Source: Duganella phyllosphaerae
GTDB lineage: Bacteria > Pseudomonadota > Gammaproteobacteria > Burkholderiales > Burkholderiaceae_D
Direction of reading: 5' to 3'
Assembly (NCBI RefSeq): GCF_001758785.1
Contig: NZ_LROM01000093.1
Location: 62,001 to 126,000, forward strand
DNA: 64,000 bases
Part shown: positions 52,157 through 60,355 of the stretch, piece by piece
Layout of the letters: every line of letters begins with the position of its first letter
How positions within the stretch are numbered: position 1 is the stretch's first letter
Position numbers and translations under genes: made by a program
Notes under the pieces: model-generated
What the model was told of the DNA's origin: nothing
The model's input: only the letters and a program-made list of their open reading frames with translations
Databases searched by the model: none

Positions 52157-55063
52157 TTATTTCTTCGGCTCGATGGTGACGTTGCCCGTGATGCCACTGC
52201 CCTGGGCGCCGCCCTGCCCCGGCTCGGCTTCGACGATCACGCTGATCTCGCGCTTGCCGGTCCCGGCTGGCAGTTCCAGGTCGAGCGGTGCGGCGGCAAA
52301 GCTGTCCTTCTTGCCCACCAGCTTGCCGTTGATCCAGACCTCGGCGCGGCCCTTGATGCCGGCGAATCGGATCAGGCCATTGCCGTCGGCGAGGTTCTTG
52401 CGCGGCGTGAAGCTCGACCGGTACAGGTTGAACTTGCTGCCTGCCGCGCCCCACATCGGCGGCTGGCCCCAGCCCCAGGTGTTCATGTCGAAGCTGTCGA
52501 TCTTCTGGTTCGGGTTCGGCCGCGTGTCGCCCGGCGGCGCCACGCGCCAGGTGCGCACGAACGTCAGCGGCGCGTCGGCGCTGGCCACGAACGGCACCGC
52601 CGCCACAGCCTTGACGGGAATCGTCAACGTGGCCGCCTTCAGGCCCGGTGCGCTTGCTTCCACCGTGACGGGCTGCATGGCGTCGAAGCTGGTCTGCACG
52701 ATCAGCTGCGCCAGGCCGTTGAACAGGCGCCGGGTGGCGCCCTTCTCGTCCTCGTGCGAGGTCGGGTCGCCATTGCCATGGCCGATCGAGCGCCCGCCTC
52801 CGGTTACCTTGAAGGTGACCACCGGATCGGCCAGCGGCACCGCGCGGCCTTGGGCATCGAGCGCGCGCACCGTGATCGGCATCGCGTCGCGGCCATCGCC
52901 GGCCAGGTCCTGGCGGTCCGGGATCAGTTCCAGCGCCACCGGCTCACCCGTAGTTTCCACCGCCGTGCGCACCACTTCCTTGCCGCCGTTGTAGCCGATG
53001 GCTTCGAGCTTGCCCGGCGCGTAGGCGACGTTGAAGTAGTTCATGCGGAACGGATCGGCCTTTTGCTCGCCGAGCTGTTTGCCGTTCAATCGCAGTTCGA
53101 TGCGTTCGACATTGGCCATCACCATCAGGCGGATGTCCTTGCCTTCGCTGCCGGCCCAGTTCCAGTGCGGCGCGATGTGGATCAGCGGACGGTCCTTGAT
53201 CCATTGCGCCTGGTGGATGTAGTAGGCGTTTTTCGGGAAGCCGTTCAGGTCCATGATGCCGAACACCGAGCTGACCGACGGCCACTCGTTGGGGGTCGGC
53301 TCACCGCGATAATCGAAGCCGGTCCAGACAAAACCGCCGGCCACGAACGGCCGCTTGGCGATCGCTTCCCACGCATCGCGGTGGGTATTGCCCCACTGCG
53401 CGGCGTCGGCCAGGTCGTCGTAGCTGGCGATCTGGTTCTTGTCCTTGTCGGTCTTGAACACGCCGCGCGTCATGAACGCGGACGTGTCTTCCGAGCTGGT
53501 GAACGGCACCGTCGGATACGCCTTATGGAAGCGGTCGTAGTCGGGCACCTGGTAGTTGGCGCCCACCACGTCCACCGCGTGCGCCACGTTGAGGTCGCTG
53601 AAGAAGCCGCCATTCATGGCAGCGGTGACCGGACGCGTATCGTCGAGCGATTTGACGGCGGCAGCCATGCGGCGCACCATTTCGTAACCGACTTCCGAGC
53701 CCTGCACCGGCTCTTCATTGAACACCGACCACAGGATGATGCCCGGGTGGTGGCGGTCGCGCCGCACCATCCACTCGAGCTGCTTCATGTAGTCGGGCGA
53801 CGGATTGAAATTGCGGTTTTCGTCCATCACCACGAAGCCCATGCGATCGACCATGTCGAGCACTTCCGCCGCCGGTGCATTGTGCGAGAAGCGGATGGCA
53901 TTGACGCCCAGTTCTTTCAGGCGGCGCAGGCGATACTCCCATACCGAGTCGGGAATCGCCACACCAACGCCGGCGTGGTCCTGGTGGATGCACACGCCTT
54001 GCAGTTTCAAATGTTCGCCGTTGAGGAAGAAGCCCTGCTGCGCATCGAAGCGGATGGTGCGAAAGCCCGTGTGCAGCGCCACTTCATCCTGCGCCTTGCC
54101 GTTTTCCAGCACGCGCGTCACCACCTTGTACAGGTTGGTCCTGGCGATCGACCACAGCGCCGGATCGTTGATCCTGAACGGCAGCTTGACGGTGGCGTCT
54201 TTGAGCACGCCCACGCTGGCCTTGGCCAACTGGCGGCCCACCTGCTTGCCGGCCGGGTCGAACACGGTCACTTCCACCGTCACGTCGGACGCTTTCTTGC
54301 CGCTGTTATTGAGCGTCACTTCCACCGGCAGGCTCCATTCCTTGCCCTTGCCGGATTTGTCAGGTCGGGGCACGGCATACACGCCATCGGTGGCCACGTG
54401 CACCGGCGCGCGCTTGACCAGCCACGCGTGGCGGTACATGCCGGCGCCCTCGTACCACCAGCCCTCCATCGCTTCCGCATCGACGCGGATCGAGATGGTG
54501 TTGAGCGCGTCACCGTAGGTCAGGTAAGGCGTGATGTCGATATTGCTGGCGTTGTAGCCGGACCAGTTGCGGTTGACCACGTTGCCGTTGACGTACACGG
54601 TGGCGTGGGTGGCGATCGCATCGAACTGCAGCTCGAAGTGGCGGCCACGGTCGGCCGGATCGACCTGCAAATAGCGCCGATACCAGCCGATACCGCGCGG
54701 CCGGTAGCCCTGCGAGATATTGGCTTTCGGGTCGAACGGGCCTTCGACGGCCCAGTCGTGCGGCAGATCGAGGCGGCGCCAGTCGGAGTCGTCGAATTCG
54801 GCGCCGGCCGCGCCAGGCGCATTGCCGGCCTTGGCGTTGCTATACGATTCCTCGTGGCCGACAATCGGCGCCTGGCGCACGTCGCCGAGGTGGAACAGCC
54901 AGCCGCGATCGAGCGACAGGCGCTCACGCCCGGCCTTGACGGTCGCGTCGGCAATATGAGGTTTGATCGGTGCGGCAGCATGCGCGGCAGTGTGCGCGGC
55001 AGCAGTGGCGGCCAGCAGCAGGACGGCAGCGCACAAGCGCCGCCAGCAAGGCATCGTGTTCAA
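52157..55063 (-). CDS. Secreted GH2-family beta-galactosidase
   Basis: A 968-residue glycoside hydrolase with a signal peptide (about residues 1-30). Domain order: sugar-binding jelly-roll (about 48-210), Ig-like, TIM barrel (about 335-630), then a DUF4982-like region and further beta domains. The acid/base is Glu450 in LWSVFNEEPVQG and the nucleophile is probably Glu525 in FTSSEDTSAF. Other TIM-barrel landmarks are GVCIHQDHAGVGVAIPDSVW and IRFSHNAPA. It faces a large TonB receptor and lies in the same region as dgoD, which supports beta-galactosides as substrate, although GH2 also includes beta-glucuronidases and beta-mannosidases. Confidence 0.85.
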   Translation of the reverse strand: MNTMPCWRRLCAAVLLLAATAAAHTAAHAAAPIKPHIADATVKAGRERLSLDRGWLFHLGDVRQAPIVGHEESYSNAKAGNAPGAAGAEFDDSDWRRLDLPHDWAVEGPFDPKANISQGYRPRGIGWYRRYLQVDPADRGRHFELQFDAIATHATVYVNGNVVNRNWSGYNASNIDITPYLTYGDALNTISIRVDAEAMEGWWYEGAGMYRHAWLVKRAPVHVATDGVYAVPRPDKSGKGKEWSLPVEVTLNNSGKKASDVTVEVTVFDPAGKQVGRQLAKASVGVLKDATVKLPFRINDPALWSIARTNLYKVVTRVLENGKAQDEVALHTGFRTIRFDAQQGFFLNGEHLKLQGVCIHQDHAGVGVAIPDSVWEYRLRRLKELGVNAIRFSHNAPAAEVLDMVDRMGFVVMDENRNFNPSPDYMKQLEWMVRRDRHHPGIILWSVFNEEPVQGSEVGYEMVRRMAAAVKSLDDTRPVTAAMNGGFFSDLNVAHAVDVVGANYQVPDYDRFHKAYPTVPFTSSEDTSAFMTRGVFKTDKDKNQIASYDDLADAAQWGNTHRDAWEAIAKRPFVAGGFVWTGFDYRGEPTPNEWPSVSSVFGIMDLNGFPKNAYYIHQAQWIKDRPLIHIAPHWNWAGSEGKDIRLMVMANVERIELRLNGKQLGEQKADPFRMNYFNVAYAPGKLEAIGYNGGKEVVRTAVETTGEPVALELIPDRQDLAGDGRDAMPITVRALDAQGRAVPLADPVVTFKVTGGGRSIGHGNGDPTSHEDEKGATRRLFNGLAQLIVQTSFDAMQPVTVEASAPGLKAATLTIPVKAVAAVPFVASADAPLTFVRTWRVAPPGDTRPNPNQKIDSFDMNTWGWGQPPMWGAAGSKFNLYRSSFTPRKNLADGNGLIRFAGIKGRAEVWINGKLVGKKDSFAAAPLDLELPAGTGKREISVIVEAEPGQGGAQGSGITGNVTIEPKK

Positions 55064-55086
55064 GTCAGACTCCCTGAGAAAACTTT

Positions 55087-55182
55087 GGGGTCAGTGCCGA
55101 CATTCGGACATCGCGGAACTTTTTCGTTGAAGCGTACTTCAAAAAATAAGTTCAAAAATGTCCGAATGTCGGCACTGACCCC
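55087..55182. repeat. 96-bp palindromic element with perfect 25-bp arms
   Basis: The arms at 55087-55111 and 55158-55182 are exact inverted repeats beginning GGGGTCAGTGCCGACATTCG. Within the 46-base centre are nested pairs GAACTT/AAGTTC and TTGAAG/CTTCAA around the loop CGTA, so the whole element could fold into one long hairpin. It lies between the start of the GH2 gene and the end of the TonB-receptor gene. Confidence 0.9.
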
Positions 55183-55191
55183 GAATTGGGC

Positions 55192-55228
55192 TAAAAAAAA
55201 CGGAGCAGCACCGTTAAGCACTGCTCCG
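55192..55228 (-). terminator. Terminator of the large TonB-receptor gene
   Basis: Stem CGGAGCAG (55201-55208)/CTGCTCCG (55221-55228); the A-run at 55193-55200 becomes a U-tract on the minus strand, downstream of the TonB-receptor stop. Confidence 0.8.
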
Positions 55229-55262
55229 CAAACCACGATAAAACAAAGGTACAACGGAAAAT

Positions 55263-57905
55263 TTACAGCTTGAAGGACAGGCCCAGGTTGAAGCGGCGGC
55301 CGAACTCGGTCACTTCCTGTTGCAGCGGGTTGTTGGCGCTGGTGTAGACCGCCTTCTGGTTGGTCAGGTTGTCGATGCCGAAGCGCACCTGCACGTTGGG
55401 CGTGATCTGCTTGGCCAGGTTCAGGGTGACGAAGGTTTCCGCTTCGTTGACCAGCAACTGGCCAGCGCTCCAGCTCGGATTACGCACGAAGGAGCTGTGA
55501 TGGTTGGCCGAGATGCGCGCTTCGTAGCCGGCTTTTTCGTACCACAGGGTCACGCCGCCGTTGTTACGCATCAGGCCTTCGATCGGGAACGGATTGCCAA
55601 CTGGTACCTGTTCACGCACGGTGCTGGCGGTGTAAGCGTAGTTGCTGGCGATACCGAGCCCGTCGAACGGTGCTGGCAGGCCGGTGAACGCTTGCTGGTA
55701 GACCAGTTCCACGCCACGAATGTTGCCGCCTTCGCCGTTGACCGAACGGGTGATGTTGTCGCTCTGGGTGATGGCGATGTAGCGCTGCAGTTGCTTGTAG
55801 AAGCCACCGACGGAAACGAGCGAACCCTTCTGGAAGTACCACTGGTATGCCAGGTCGACCTGGTTGGCCATCATCGGTTTCAGGTCCGGGTTGCCGGCCG
55901 AACCGGTTTGCGGCTGGCTGGTGCCTGCCTGGCTCAGGTTGCGCGAGGCGCGCAGTTCATCGAGTGGCGGACGCGACATGGCACGGGCCAGGCCAAAGCG
56001 CACTTGATGTTCCTGGGCTTCGTCGAGGTTGAAGATCAGGTTCAGGCTAGGCAGGATCTCGGTGTACGACGTGCCCTGCTCGACCGCTGAAGGGGTGGAA
56101 CCGTTGATCGAACCCATGCCGTAGCTGTCGGTCTTGGTGTGCACCAGGCGCACGCCCACGTTGCCGCGGTAGGTTTTGCCAAATGCTTCGCCGTCGAGAT
56201 CACCCTGGACGAAGGCCGAGGTGCTGCGTTCCTTGACGCGCCATCCAGCAAGCTGGTCGTTGCGTACCTGGTCGGCAGTACCGACTTTGCCGTTCGGATT
56301 GAACGCATCCGGACCGAAGGCGTTGCCGATGGTGCCGTAGAAATCCTTGAGCACGAAGTACGACGGGAAGCCGGCGACGTTGACGGTCTCGTAGGCCGAA
56401 GCAGGAATCGCGTTCTGCTGGGCCAACTGCCAGGTGGTCTGGCGGTAGCTCTTCTCGCGGTCGGTAGCGCGCACGCCAACCTTGATGCGGCTGACGATGC
56501 TGTTTTCGATCGGACGCGCAGCGGTGACCGACGCGGCGTTCAGCAGATCCTTCACGTGGCCGTCGGTATCGACGTACAGGGTCGGCGCTTCGAAGTTGGC
56601 CGGGTTGCCGGTGTCAATGCCGCCAAAGCTGTACTGCTGACGCTCATTGCCGGTGAACGACCAGTTGACCGACACTGGAATCGAGCTCAGCGAATTCTGA
56701 CGCAGGTCGCGCCACTGGCTGCTGCGCAGCGCGTGCGAGGTCGACAGGTCGGTTTCGACTTTCCACTCGCCGACGTTGACCTTGGCGTTCAGGCCGCTGG
56801 CGGACACGCTGGCGTCCTGGATCCAGTGTGCGTCGTTGTTGATGACGCGGTTCCAGTTGACGGTGCCGCCGGCCACGTAGCCGTTACGGATATCGAGGTT
56901 GCTGAAGTTGTTGGAGTTGCCGCCATCCCAGTTACCGAGGTCGCCGGTCCAGTGCTGCATCTGCGCTTCGTCGATCTTGGTACGCGCATAGTAGGTATCG
57001 GCGGTGATCAGGACGTCGCTGTTTGGCTTGTACTCTACCTTGCCCAACACGCTGCTGCGCTTGTTGCTGCCGCGACGCACGTCGTCCTGGAAGCCCCACG
57101 GGGTCTTGTCGACGTTGCCGTCGCCGTTCATGTCGACAGAATTGTTTTCGTTGAAGCCCCAGTGGCGCACGTTCTTCTGCACCGAGGGCTGGTCCTGGTA
57201 GCTGAAAGCGATGGCGGCGCCCAGGGTCTTGTCGAGGAACTGGTCAATCCAGATCCCGCCCACGCGTGGCTTGTTCTTGTCCGCGCCAGCGATGTCCTTG
57301 GCGATGTTGTAGTGCAGGACATCGGCCTTGAAGTTCAGCTGGCGACCGTTGTACTTCAACGGCGAGACGGTTTGCAGATCGATCGAGGTGGCGATGCCGC
57401 CTTCGACCAGGTCAGCGTTCTGGGTCTTGTAGACGGTGGCGCCGCTGATCGACTCCGACGGGAACTGCTCGAAGCGCACGGCACGATCCGGCTCCGACGA
57501 GGCCAGTTCGCGGCCATTCAGGGTGGCGCCGATAAAGCGCGGGCCCATGCCACGCGCAACGATCTGCGAAGCATTACCGCGATCAAGACCCGACGACAGA
57601 CCTGGCAGGCGTGCCAGCGACTCGGCGATAGTGGTATCCGGCAATTTGCCGATGTCTTCCGACGCGATCACTTCCACCATGCTGTTGGAAGCCTCCTTGA
57701 CGGCCAGCGCATTGCGTACCGAAGCACGGATGCCGGTCACGTTGACTTGCTGGATTTCGCCGGCGACCGGCGCTGCCGGGGTTGCTGCCTGCGCCGCCGG
57801 TGCCGCTGCTTGTGCTGCCTGTGCTTCTTGCGCGAACGCCTGTTGCGCCATCAACGGGGTGCTGAACAAGGTTGCGATCAGCAGGCTCATTTTCTTGTGT
57901 TTCAT
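55263..57905 (-). CDS. TonB-dependent receptor, oligosaccharide-type (TonB-Xanth-Caul group)
   Basis: An 880-residue outer-membrane receptor. The signal peptide ends near LMAQQAFAQ. After an Ala-rich linker the plug starts QQVNVTGIRASVRNALAVKE and contains KLPDTTIAESLARLPGLS, GMGPRFIGATLNGRELASS and the pattern GGIATSIDLQT that mark the Xanthomonas/Caulobacter carbohydrate-type TonB receptors. The barrel ends in LGLSFKL. ATG 57905 is nine bases after GGAG; an ATG nine bases upstream is too close to it. It lies between the beta-galactosidase gene and a galactose-type LysR gene, so it probably imports galactosides. The ligand is inferred from context. Confidence 0.9.
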   Translation of the reverse strand: MKHKKMSLLIATLFSTPLMAQQAFAQEAQAAQAAAPAAQAATPAAPVAGEIQQVNVTGIRASVRNALAVKEASNSMVEVIASEDIGKLPDTTIAESLARLPGLSSGLDRGNASQIVARGMGPRFIGATLNGRELASSEPDRAVRFEQFPSESISGATVYKTQNADLVEGGIATSIDLQTVSPLKYNGRQLNFKADVLHYNIAKDIAGADKNKPRVGGIWIDQFLDKTLGAAIAFSYQDQPSVQKNVRHWGFNENNSVDMNGDGNVDKTPWGFQDDVRRGSNKRSSVLGKVEYKPNSDVLITADTYYARTKIDEAQMQHWTGDLGNWDGGNSNNFSNLDIRNGYVAGGTVNWNRVINNDAHWIQDASVSASGLNAKVNVGEWKVETDLSTSHALRSSQWRDLRQNSLSSIPVSVNWSFTGNERQQYSFGGIDTGNPANFEAPTLYVDTDGHVKDLLNAASVTAARPIENSIVSRIKVGVRATDREKSYRQTTWQLAQQNAIPASAYETVNVAGFPSYFVLKDFYGTIGNAFGPDAFNPNGKVGTADQVRNDQLAGWRVKERSTSAFVQGDLDGEAFGKTYRGNVGVRLVHTKTDSYGMGSINGSTPSAVEQGTSYTEILPSLNLIFNLDEAQEHQVRFGLARAMSRPPLDELRASRNLSQAGTSQPQTGSAGNPDLKPMMANQVDLAYQWYFQKGSLVSVGGFYKQLQRYIAITQSDNITRSVNGEGGNIRGVELVYQQAFTGLPAPFDGLGIASNYAYTASTVREQVPVGNPFPIEGLMRNNGGVTLWYEKAGYEARISANHHSSFVRNPSWSAGQLLVNEAETFVTLNLAKQITPNVQVRFGIDNLTNQKAVYTSANNPLQQEVTEFGRRFNLGLSFKL

Positions 57906-58042
57906 TATGTGCATCTCCAGTGTCTGTGTAGCTCCGTCTCTGATCTTTGAACCACATCGGACGGGTAAGACGGGATGCTATCGAAACCGAAGTTGGCAGG
58001 CCAATAGCTTATTGACGTTGGCCCATATCAAGTTCGTATATC

Positions 58043-58072
58043 AGACATACAAGAAGCGTAAACAGTATGTCT
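58043..58072. promoter_or_regulatory. Inverted repeat upstream of the TonB receptor (possible LysR site)
   Basis: Perfect eight-base arms AGACATAC (58043-58050) and GTATGTCT (58065-58072), spacing 14, in the 260-base spacer between the receptor start and the LysR stop. It lies where the receptor promoter must be. ATATCAGA just before it also occurs in the dgoD spacer. Confidence 0.5.
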
Positions 58073-58164
58073 ATTGTGCGTAAAAACCACAGCGTGCAAG
58101 TACGACAACTGCTCCTGGGCTCTGCTCGCGCCCACCGGTGAGTCGTCGTCAAACGCCGCTGACT

Positions 58165-59124
58165 TCAGGGCTTGCTGTAATGCGGATACATGGTGGCAGC
58201 AGTATCGCGCAGCGCCAGCAGCATGGCGTCGGCGCCCGGAGAGAGTTGATGGCGCTTGCGCGTGATGATGCCGAACGAATCCATGCTCACGCCGAGGTCG
58301 AACGGCAGGATTGCCATCAGCCCGGTTTGCAGGTAGGCCTGCACCGCTTCGGCCGGCAGCGCAACGATCATGTCGCTGTTCATCAAAAGGCTGGCCACCA
58401 CCGGCAAGTCCTGCGTCTCGACGGTTTCGGCCGGCTGCTCGAGGCCGTGCGACAGGAACAAGGCGGTCAGGCGATCGCGCAGGATGCTGCCGGCTGGCGG
58501 CAGTACCCAGCATTGGCGCACCAGTTCTTCCAGCTGCAAGTCGTTGCGGCCCGCCAGCGGATGGTCGCTGCGCGCGATCAGCAGGTGCGGCTCGTCGGTG
58601 AGTGGTTCGAAATGCAGTTCGTCGGCGGCGGCGGTGTCGAGGATGCGGCCGACGACAAGGTCGAGCTCGCCACTGCGCAGGCGCTCCACCAGCACTTTGC
58701 TGGTGGACATCTTGACCGATACGTGCACGCGCGCATGGCGCGACTTGAGCAGGTTGATGGCCTTGGGCACCAGAGAGGTGGCCGGCGCCAGCACCGAGCC
58801 GATGCCGACCCGTCCGCGCAGGCCCGACAGCAGCTCCATCACTTCCTGGTGCGCCGCGTCCATCTCGGCCAGCGCAGCGCCGGCGCGGCGGATCAGCACC
58901 TTGCCATACCAGGTAGGCGCCACGCCGCGCGACAGGCGCTCGAACAGCTGTACCCCGAGCGCGTGCTCTAGCTCGCCCAGCAACTTGGAGGCGCCGGGCT
59001 GGGTCAGGTTGGCGGCTTGCGCCGCGTGCGCGATGGAACCGTGACGGCCGAGCTCCACCAGCAATACCAGGTGGCGGGTCTTCAGGTGGGAGCGGACAAA
59101 GCGATCGGAGCGGGAATCAGTCAT
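58165..59124 (-). CDS. LysR-family regulator, GbpR-type (galactose-linked)
   Basis: A 319-residue regulator with the winged-helix domain at residues 10-70 (RSHLKTRHLVLLVELGRHGS, then LTQPGASKLLGELEHALGVQLF) and an effector domain beyond. The sequence is of the CbbR/GbpR branch; GbpR of Azospirillum and Agrobacterium controls galactose-binding and sugar uptake genes. It lies between the receptor gene and the SMP-30-like gene, both likely targets. ATG 59124 has no strong Shine-Dalgarno; a start 36 bases upstream is possible. Confidence 0.88.
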   Translation of the reverse strand: MTDSRSDRFVRSHLKTRHLVLLVELGRHGSIAHAAQAANLTQPGASKLLGELEHALGVQLFERLSRGVAPTWYGKVLIRRAGAALAEMDAAHQEVMELLSGLRGRVGIGSVLAPATSLVPKAINLLKSRHARVHVSVKMSTSKVLVERLRSGELDLVVGRILDTAAADELHFEPLTDEPHLLIARSDHPLAGRNDLQLEELVRQCWVLPPAGSILRDRLTALFLSHGLEQPAETVETQDLPVVASLLMNSDMIVALPAEAVQAYLQTGLMAILPFDLGVSMDSFGIITRKRHQLSPGADAMLLALRDTAATMYPHYSKP

Positions 59125-59230
59125 ATTGGCGATTATTATACTGCCCGAAAGGTAGAGCACGCGCGGCTTGCATTCTTTGCATCATAGTGGCCAGCCTGTT
59201 GCCGACGCTGGCGCAGGCCGGCCTCATGCC

Positions 59231-60157
59231 CTACCCGGCCACTGGCGCAGTGTCGTCGAACAGCGTCTCGGCGACACCAGCGGTGGCCGCACCGAGCGAG
59301 CCGTCAGGCAAGCCGTACAAGCCGCCGCCCTGGCCCAGCAACAGCAAGCGGTCGAGGCTGTCACAGCCGAACGCCAGCGACGCTGGCGCATCACCCGCGA
59401 GCACGATGCGGCGCAGCACGGCGCCGCCGGCATCGTAATGCACCAGCTCGCTGCCCTGGAGGCTCCACAGGCAATTGGCGCTGTCGATCACGATCGCCCC
59501 CACGTCGAGGTCAGCCTCGGCCAGCGTGGCGACCTTGCCCACCCTGGCGCCGCCGGCATCATAGGTACAGTGCAGGATGCGGCGACCATCGGCAAACACC
59601 ATGCGGGCGCCGTCGGCACTGAAAGCGATGCCGGCCGCGCGCACCACCGCCGGCAGCGCCAGCCGGCGCAGGCCGTGGCGCTGCGAATACTGGTAAAAGC
59701 TGCCGATCGGGCGCTGGTCGCTGGCGGTGTTGGCGGTGCCGAAGACAAAATTGCCGGCACGGTCCGTGCAGCCGTCGCTGATTGCCGTGCGCGGCTCGGC
59801 CGCGTCCACCGTCAACAGCACTTGCGCCTGCAGCGGCCGGGTCACGCTGCCGGCCGGCGGCAACTCGATCAGCCCCAGCCACTTGCCCTGACCCAGCAGC
59901 CAGCGCCCGGACCTGCAGGCGGCCAGCGTGCACGCGCCTTCGGACAGGCGCACGGTGCAGGCTGTGGCGGCGGTGGTGGATGCAGCAGCAGCAGCAGCAG
60001 CAGCGGCCGGCCACGCGTACAGCTGGCCGGCCAGCGGATCGGACCAGCGCCAGCACTGGCCGGCGGCGTCCCAGCACAGCGCACGGCCGGCGCGGCCACC
60101 GCGCTGCAACAGGATGGCAGCGGTCGTGGCGTTGGCAGGCGTGGAGATGTCTAGCAT
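59231..60157 (-). CDS. SMP-30/gluconolactonase-like propeller, metal-binding residues lost
   Basis: A 308-residue protein matching the SMP-30/gluconolactonase propeller in layout: GRALCWDAAGQCWRWSDPLAG at the start, ISDGCTDRAGNFVFGTAN, GIAFSADGARMVFADG and IDSANCLWSLQG. In active members these regions give the metal ligands: a Glu (GEGPLW), an Asn (RPNDG), an Asn (SNGLAWS) and an Asp (PDG). Here they read GRALCW, AISDG, AAGIAFS and DVGA, so all four ligands are substituted. A poly-Ala run (residues 50-58) is encoded by a GCA triplet repeat. It lies beside dgoD, where a lactonase would fit the pathway; its activity is doubtful. Confidence 0.75.
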   Translation of the reverse strand: MLDISTPANATTAAILLQRGGRAGRALCWDAAGQCWRWSDPLAGQLYAWPAAAAAAAAASTTAATACTVRLSEGACTLAACRSGRWLLGQGKWLGLIELPPAGSVTRPLQAQVLLTVDAAEPRTAISDGCTDRAGNFVFGTANTASDQRPIGSFYQYSQRHGLRRLALPAVVRAAGIAFSADGARMVFADGRRILHCTYDAGGARVGKVATLAEADLDVGAIVIDSANCLWSLQGSELVHYDAGGAVLRRIVLAGDAPASLAFGCDSLDRLLLLGQGGGLYGLPDGSLGAATAGVAETLFDDTAPVAG

Positions 60158-60211
60158 GACGCCGAGTGTAAGCGCGGCCGGCGCGCAATAGATATAAAAA
60201 AATAACTATCA

Positions 60212-60232
60212 GCTATCTTGATATCAGATAGC
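60212..60232. promoter_or_regulatory. Operator-like palindrome between SMP-30-like gene and dgoD
   Basis: Inverted repeat GCTATCT (60212-60218)/AGATAGC (60226-60232), with a seven-base centre TGATATC. It lies in the AT-rich divergent spacer and could be a site for the nearby LysR or another sugar regulator. Confidence 0.55.
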
Positions 60233-60355
60233 AGGTTGGTTTATTTCTGGTATTCGATAATGATATGGTTTGTGGCGAATTAATCATATTTGTGCAGCGG
60301 GGCGTCGTTTTAGACTGTGTGCTGTTCATTGAACTTACTCTCATTCCTCACCCCT

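Noticed and set aside
52151..55273. Long plus-strand open frame (about 1,040 codons) opposite the GH2 gene
   Set aside because: Same kind of antisense shadow: low-complexity Arg/His/Ala translation, with the real gene on the other strand showing signal peptide and catalytic motifs.
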